Shown here piece after piece: positions 62,812 through 64,000 of a stretch of 64,000 bases of DNA. Under the pieces are notes generated by a model that was not told where the DNA came from, did no database searches, and saw nothing but the letters and a program-made list of their open reading frames with translations. The stretch lies in the NCBI GenBank assembly GCA_905182985.1, contig CAJJDN010000003.1, forward strand, positions 928,397 through 992,396, written 5' to 3'. The translations under genes and the position numbers were made by a program. The first letter of the stretch is position 1, and each line of letters opens with the position of its first letter. This DNA comes from Paramecium sonneborni (Eukaryota; Ciliophora; Oligohymenophorea; Peniculida; Parameciidae).

Positions 62812-63507
62812 TCATACTAATACATGTCATTATAAGGATCAAAGATTTCAGTATATTATTATGATTATTTTTTTAGGCATTGATAGATGATTTAAATGCA
62901 GATAATATTCCTGAATAACTCAATTTTAATTTGTAATTATTTACAGAAGCAGATAAAATAAAATAAAATAAATAACTATATTGTTGCCTTTAAAATGTTA
63001 TTTTGCAAGTTTGCATTTCTAATTTGATAGTTATTTATATTTCTAAGAATCTGAAATAGTAGACAATTAAGGCTTATCATAATTGCAAATAATAGATGAA
63101 ATCAATTTTTATCAATAAGAACCTTTACCAAATAGGTATTTTTAATAAAATTATTTTATGTAAGTAATTTTGATATTGATTACTATTCAGAAATTTAGGT
63201 TGATGATAACTTAAAAAGTTAAAGGATAAGTGAGATGCTTAGATAAATATATTAAAGAAATTATTAGATTCGTTCAAAATGTATAAGTAGAAAGATGAGA
63301 GGTAATGCTGAGAAGGAATTACGGATAAGCATAAAATTAGATAATAATAAAATGTAAGTAATATAGAGGGGGGTTTATTTACTTGCAATAATGAAATTAG
63401 CATGGCTTTAATATTTTTCTTCATTTATAATAAAATGGGTTTTGGAAGGGAGTTTTTAATATTTCTTTATAGATTCAGAATAGTTGATACTTAGAAAGTG
63501 GAATAAT
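62812..63507 (+). pseudogene. Duplicate 3' fragment of TMEM231
   Basis: Repeats 61650-62345 (most of the luminal region and the second membrane segment) without the start codon and first membrane segment. Confidence 0.8.
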
Positions 63508-63972
63508 TTTGATTAATATTTATTTAATATAAAAATGTTATTGTGGTTAAATGGAATGACTAATACATCTATAAAACATCCAATGGACACTATGATGGAT
63601 GAATATCATGCTAATCCAATTAATATCGTACCTCTATTAGCAGAAGATGAATTTTTCATATAAGCAAAGAATCTTAATCCAAAAGTGATAGACTTCATTA
63701 GATAGCATTAAAAAAGCATTACAACATAACTCTTAGATTTAATTGTACAATAAATTGATGAGGTTACAGAAACAAATCATGATCAAGTTGTTGTATTTCC
63801 AATTCTATCAATTGAATTTTTTGAACTTGATCTTCCACCCTTAACTTAAATGATTCTCTAAGAAGTATAATATATAATTCTTATACTTCTTAGACAGCAA
63901 TTCAAACTCTCTTCGCAGGATTACTAAAAACTCCAGATCAAATACATGAACCTTAATGGTCAAATATATAAA
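62812..63972. repeat. Copy 2 of N-joined 1,161-bp direct duplication
   Basis: Second copy of 61650-62810. Unique sequence resumes at 63973 and continues the SAPS gene to the window end. Confidence 0.95.
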
Positions 63973-64000
63973 GATTATTTGCTCTTCTTTTATCCAAAGA
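63535..64000 (+). CDS. SAPS-domain protein (PP6 regulatory subunit-like), 5' part
   Basis: Partial: the gene runs off the window end. A 29-nt intron at 63865-63893 keeps the frame. The start MLLWLNGMTNTS resembles the MFWKF...TS N-terminus of SAPS proteins. Then follow an acidic pair and helix (LLAEDEFFIQAKNLNPKVIDFI, where SAPS proteins have LLDEDDVLQECKAQNKKLIDFL), an FPILSIEFFELDL block in place of YPFLACEILSCDI, and FAGLLKTPDQIHEPQWSNIQRLFALLLSK near the end of the visible part. SAPS proteins bind the PP6 catalytic subunit. The match is by eye but follows the domain in order. The frame upstream is open into TMEM231. Confidence 0.58.

Overview
This window reads as macronuclear DNA of a ciliate, most likely a Paramecium species. 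Three observations support this. (1) In every conserved gene TAA and TAG are read through as glutamine and only TGA ends the frame. For example, the PP2A catalytic subunit ends in DYFL-TGA, and ELP3, ATAD3 and uS19 are open only in this code. (2) Introns are tiny, about 19-36 nt, with GT(A)...AG ends. Removing them restores length and frame exactly in about fifteen genes. (3) The sequence is very AT-rich and gene-dense, with intergenic gaps often of 20-100 bp. A standard-code view therefore breaks the genes into short shadow ORFs. No tRNA, rRNA, CRISPR array or insertion sequence was recognised.

Layout. 1-3 kb: PP2A catalytic subunit (-) and AT-rich spacer. 3.3-7.2 kb: Ser/Thr kinase with an EF-hand-like tail and a coiled-coil protein (both +). 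7.4-12.9 kb: a tight minus-strand run of PlsC/LPCAT acyltransferase, ELP4, an N-terminally anchored membrane protein and an LC8-like dynein light chain. 15.2-20.4 kb: small unknown genes, ELP3 and ATAD3 (+). 20.5-28.8 kb: a giant guanylate-binding-protein/coiled-coil protein and CFAP251/WDR66 (-). 29.6-34.0 kb: unknown genes and a PH-domain kinase (+). 35.2-41.3 kb: a membrane protein with a propeller-like tail and a 1,047-residue coiled-coil protein (-). 42.5-48.3 kb: three-repeat Myb, a twin CX9C protein, an unknown gene, a SNAPC1-like protein and ribosomal protein uS19 (-). 50.2-54.4 kb: unknown genes. 54.4-64 kb: ferrochelatase (-), then DOP1, TMEM231 and a SAPS-domain protein (+).

Five single 'n' characters (9380, 13571, 34885, 49991, 62811) each sit exactly between two identical 1.08-1.27 kb direct copies. 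These look like unmerged overlapping contig ends rather than biology. About 5.8 kb of the window is therefore redundant, and several genes appear as one full copy plus a fragment.

Functionally the set is mostly housekeeping. Groupings worth noting are cilium-related genes (CFAP251, TMEM231, LC8-like, coiled-coil proteins), two Elongator subunits (ELP3, ELP4), mitochondrial functions (ATAD3, ferrochelatase, twin CX9C protein), membrane traffic and lipids (DOP1, LPCAT, GBP) and phosphatase regulation (PP2A, SAPS). No frankly novel system was seen. The most unusual items are the TMEM231-SAPS frame without a stop, the two-membrane-segment extension in frame with ATAD3, the 1,602-residue GBP coiled-coil protein and the set of N-joined duplications.
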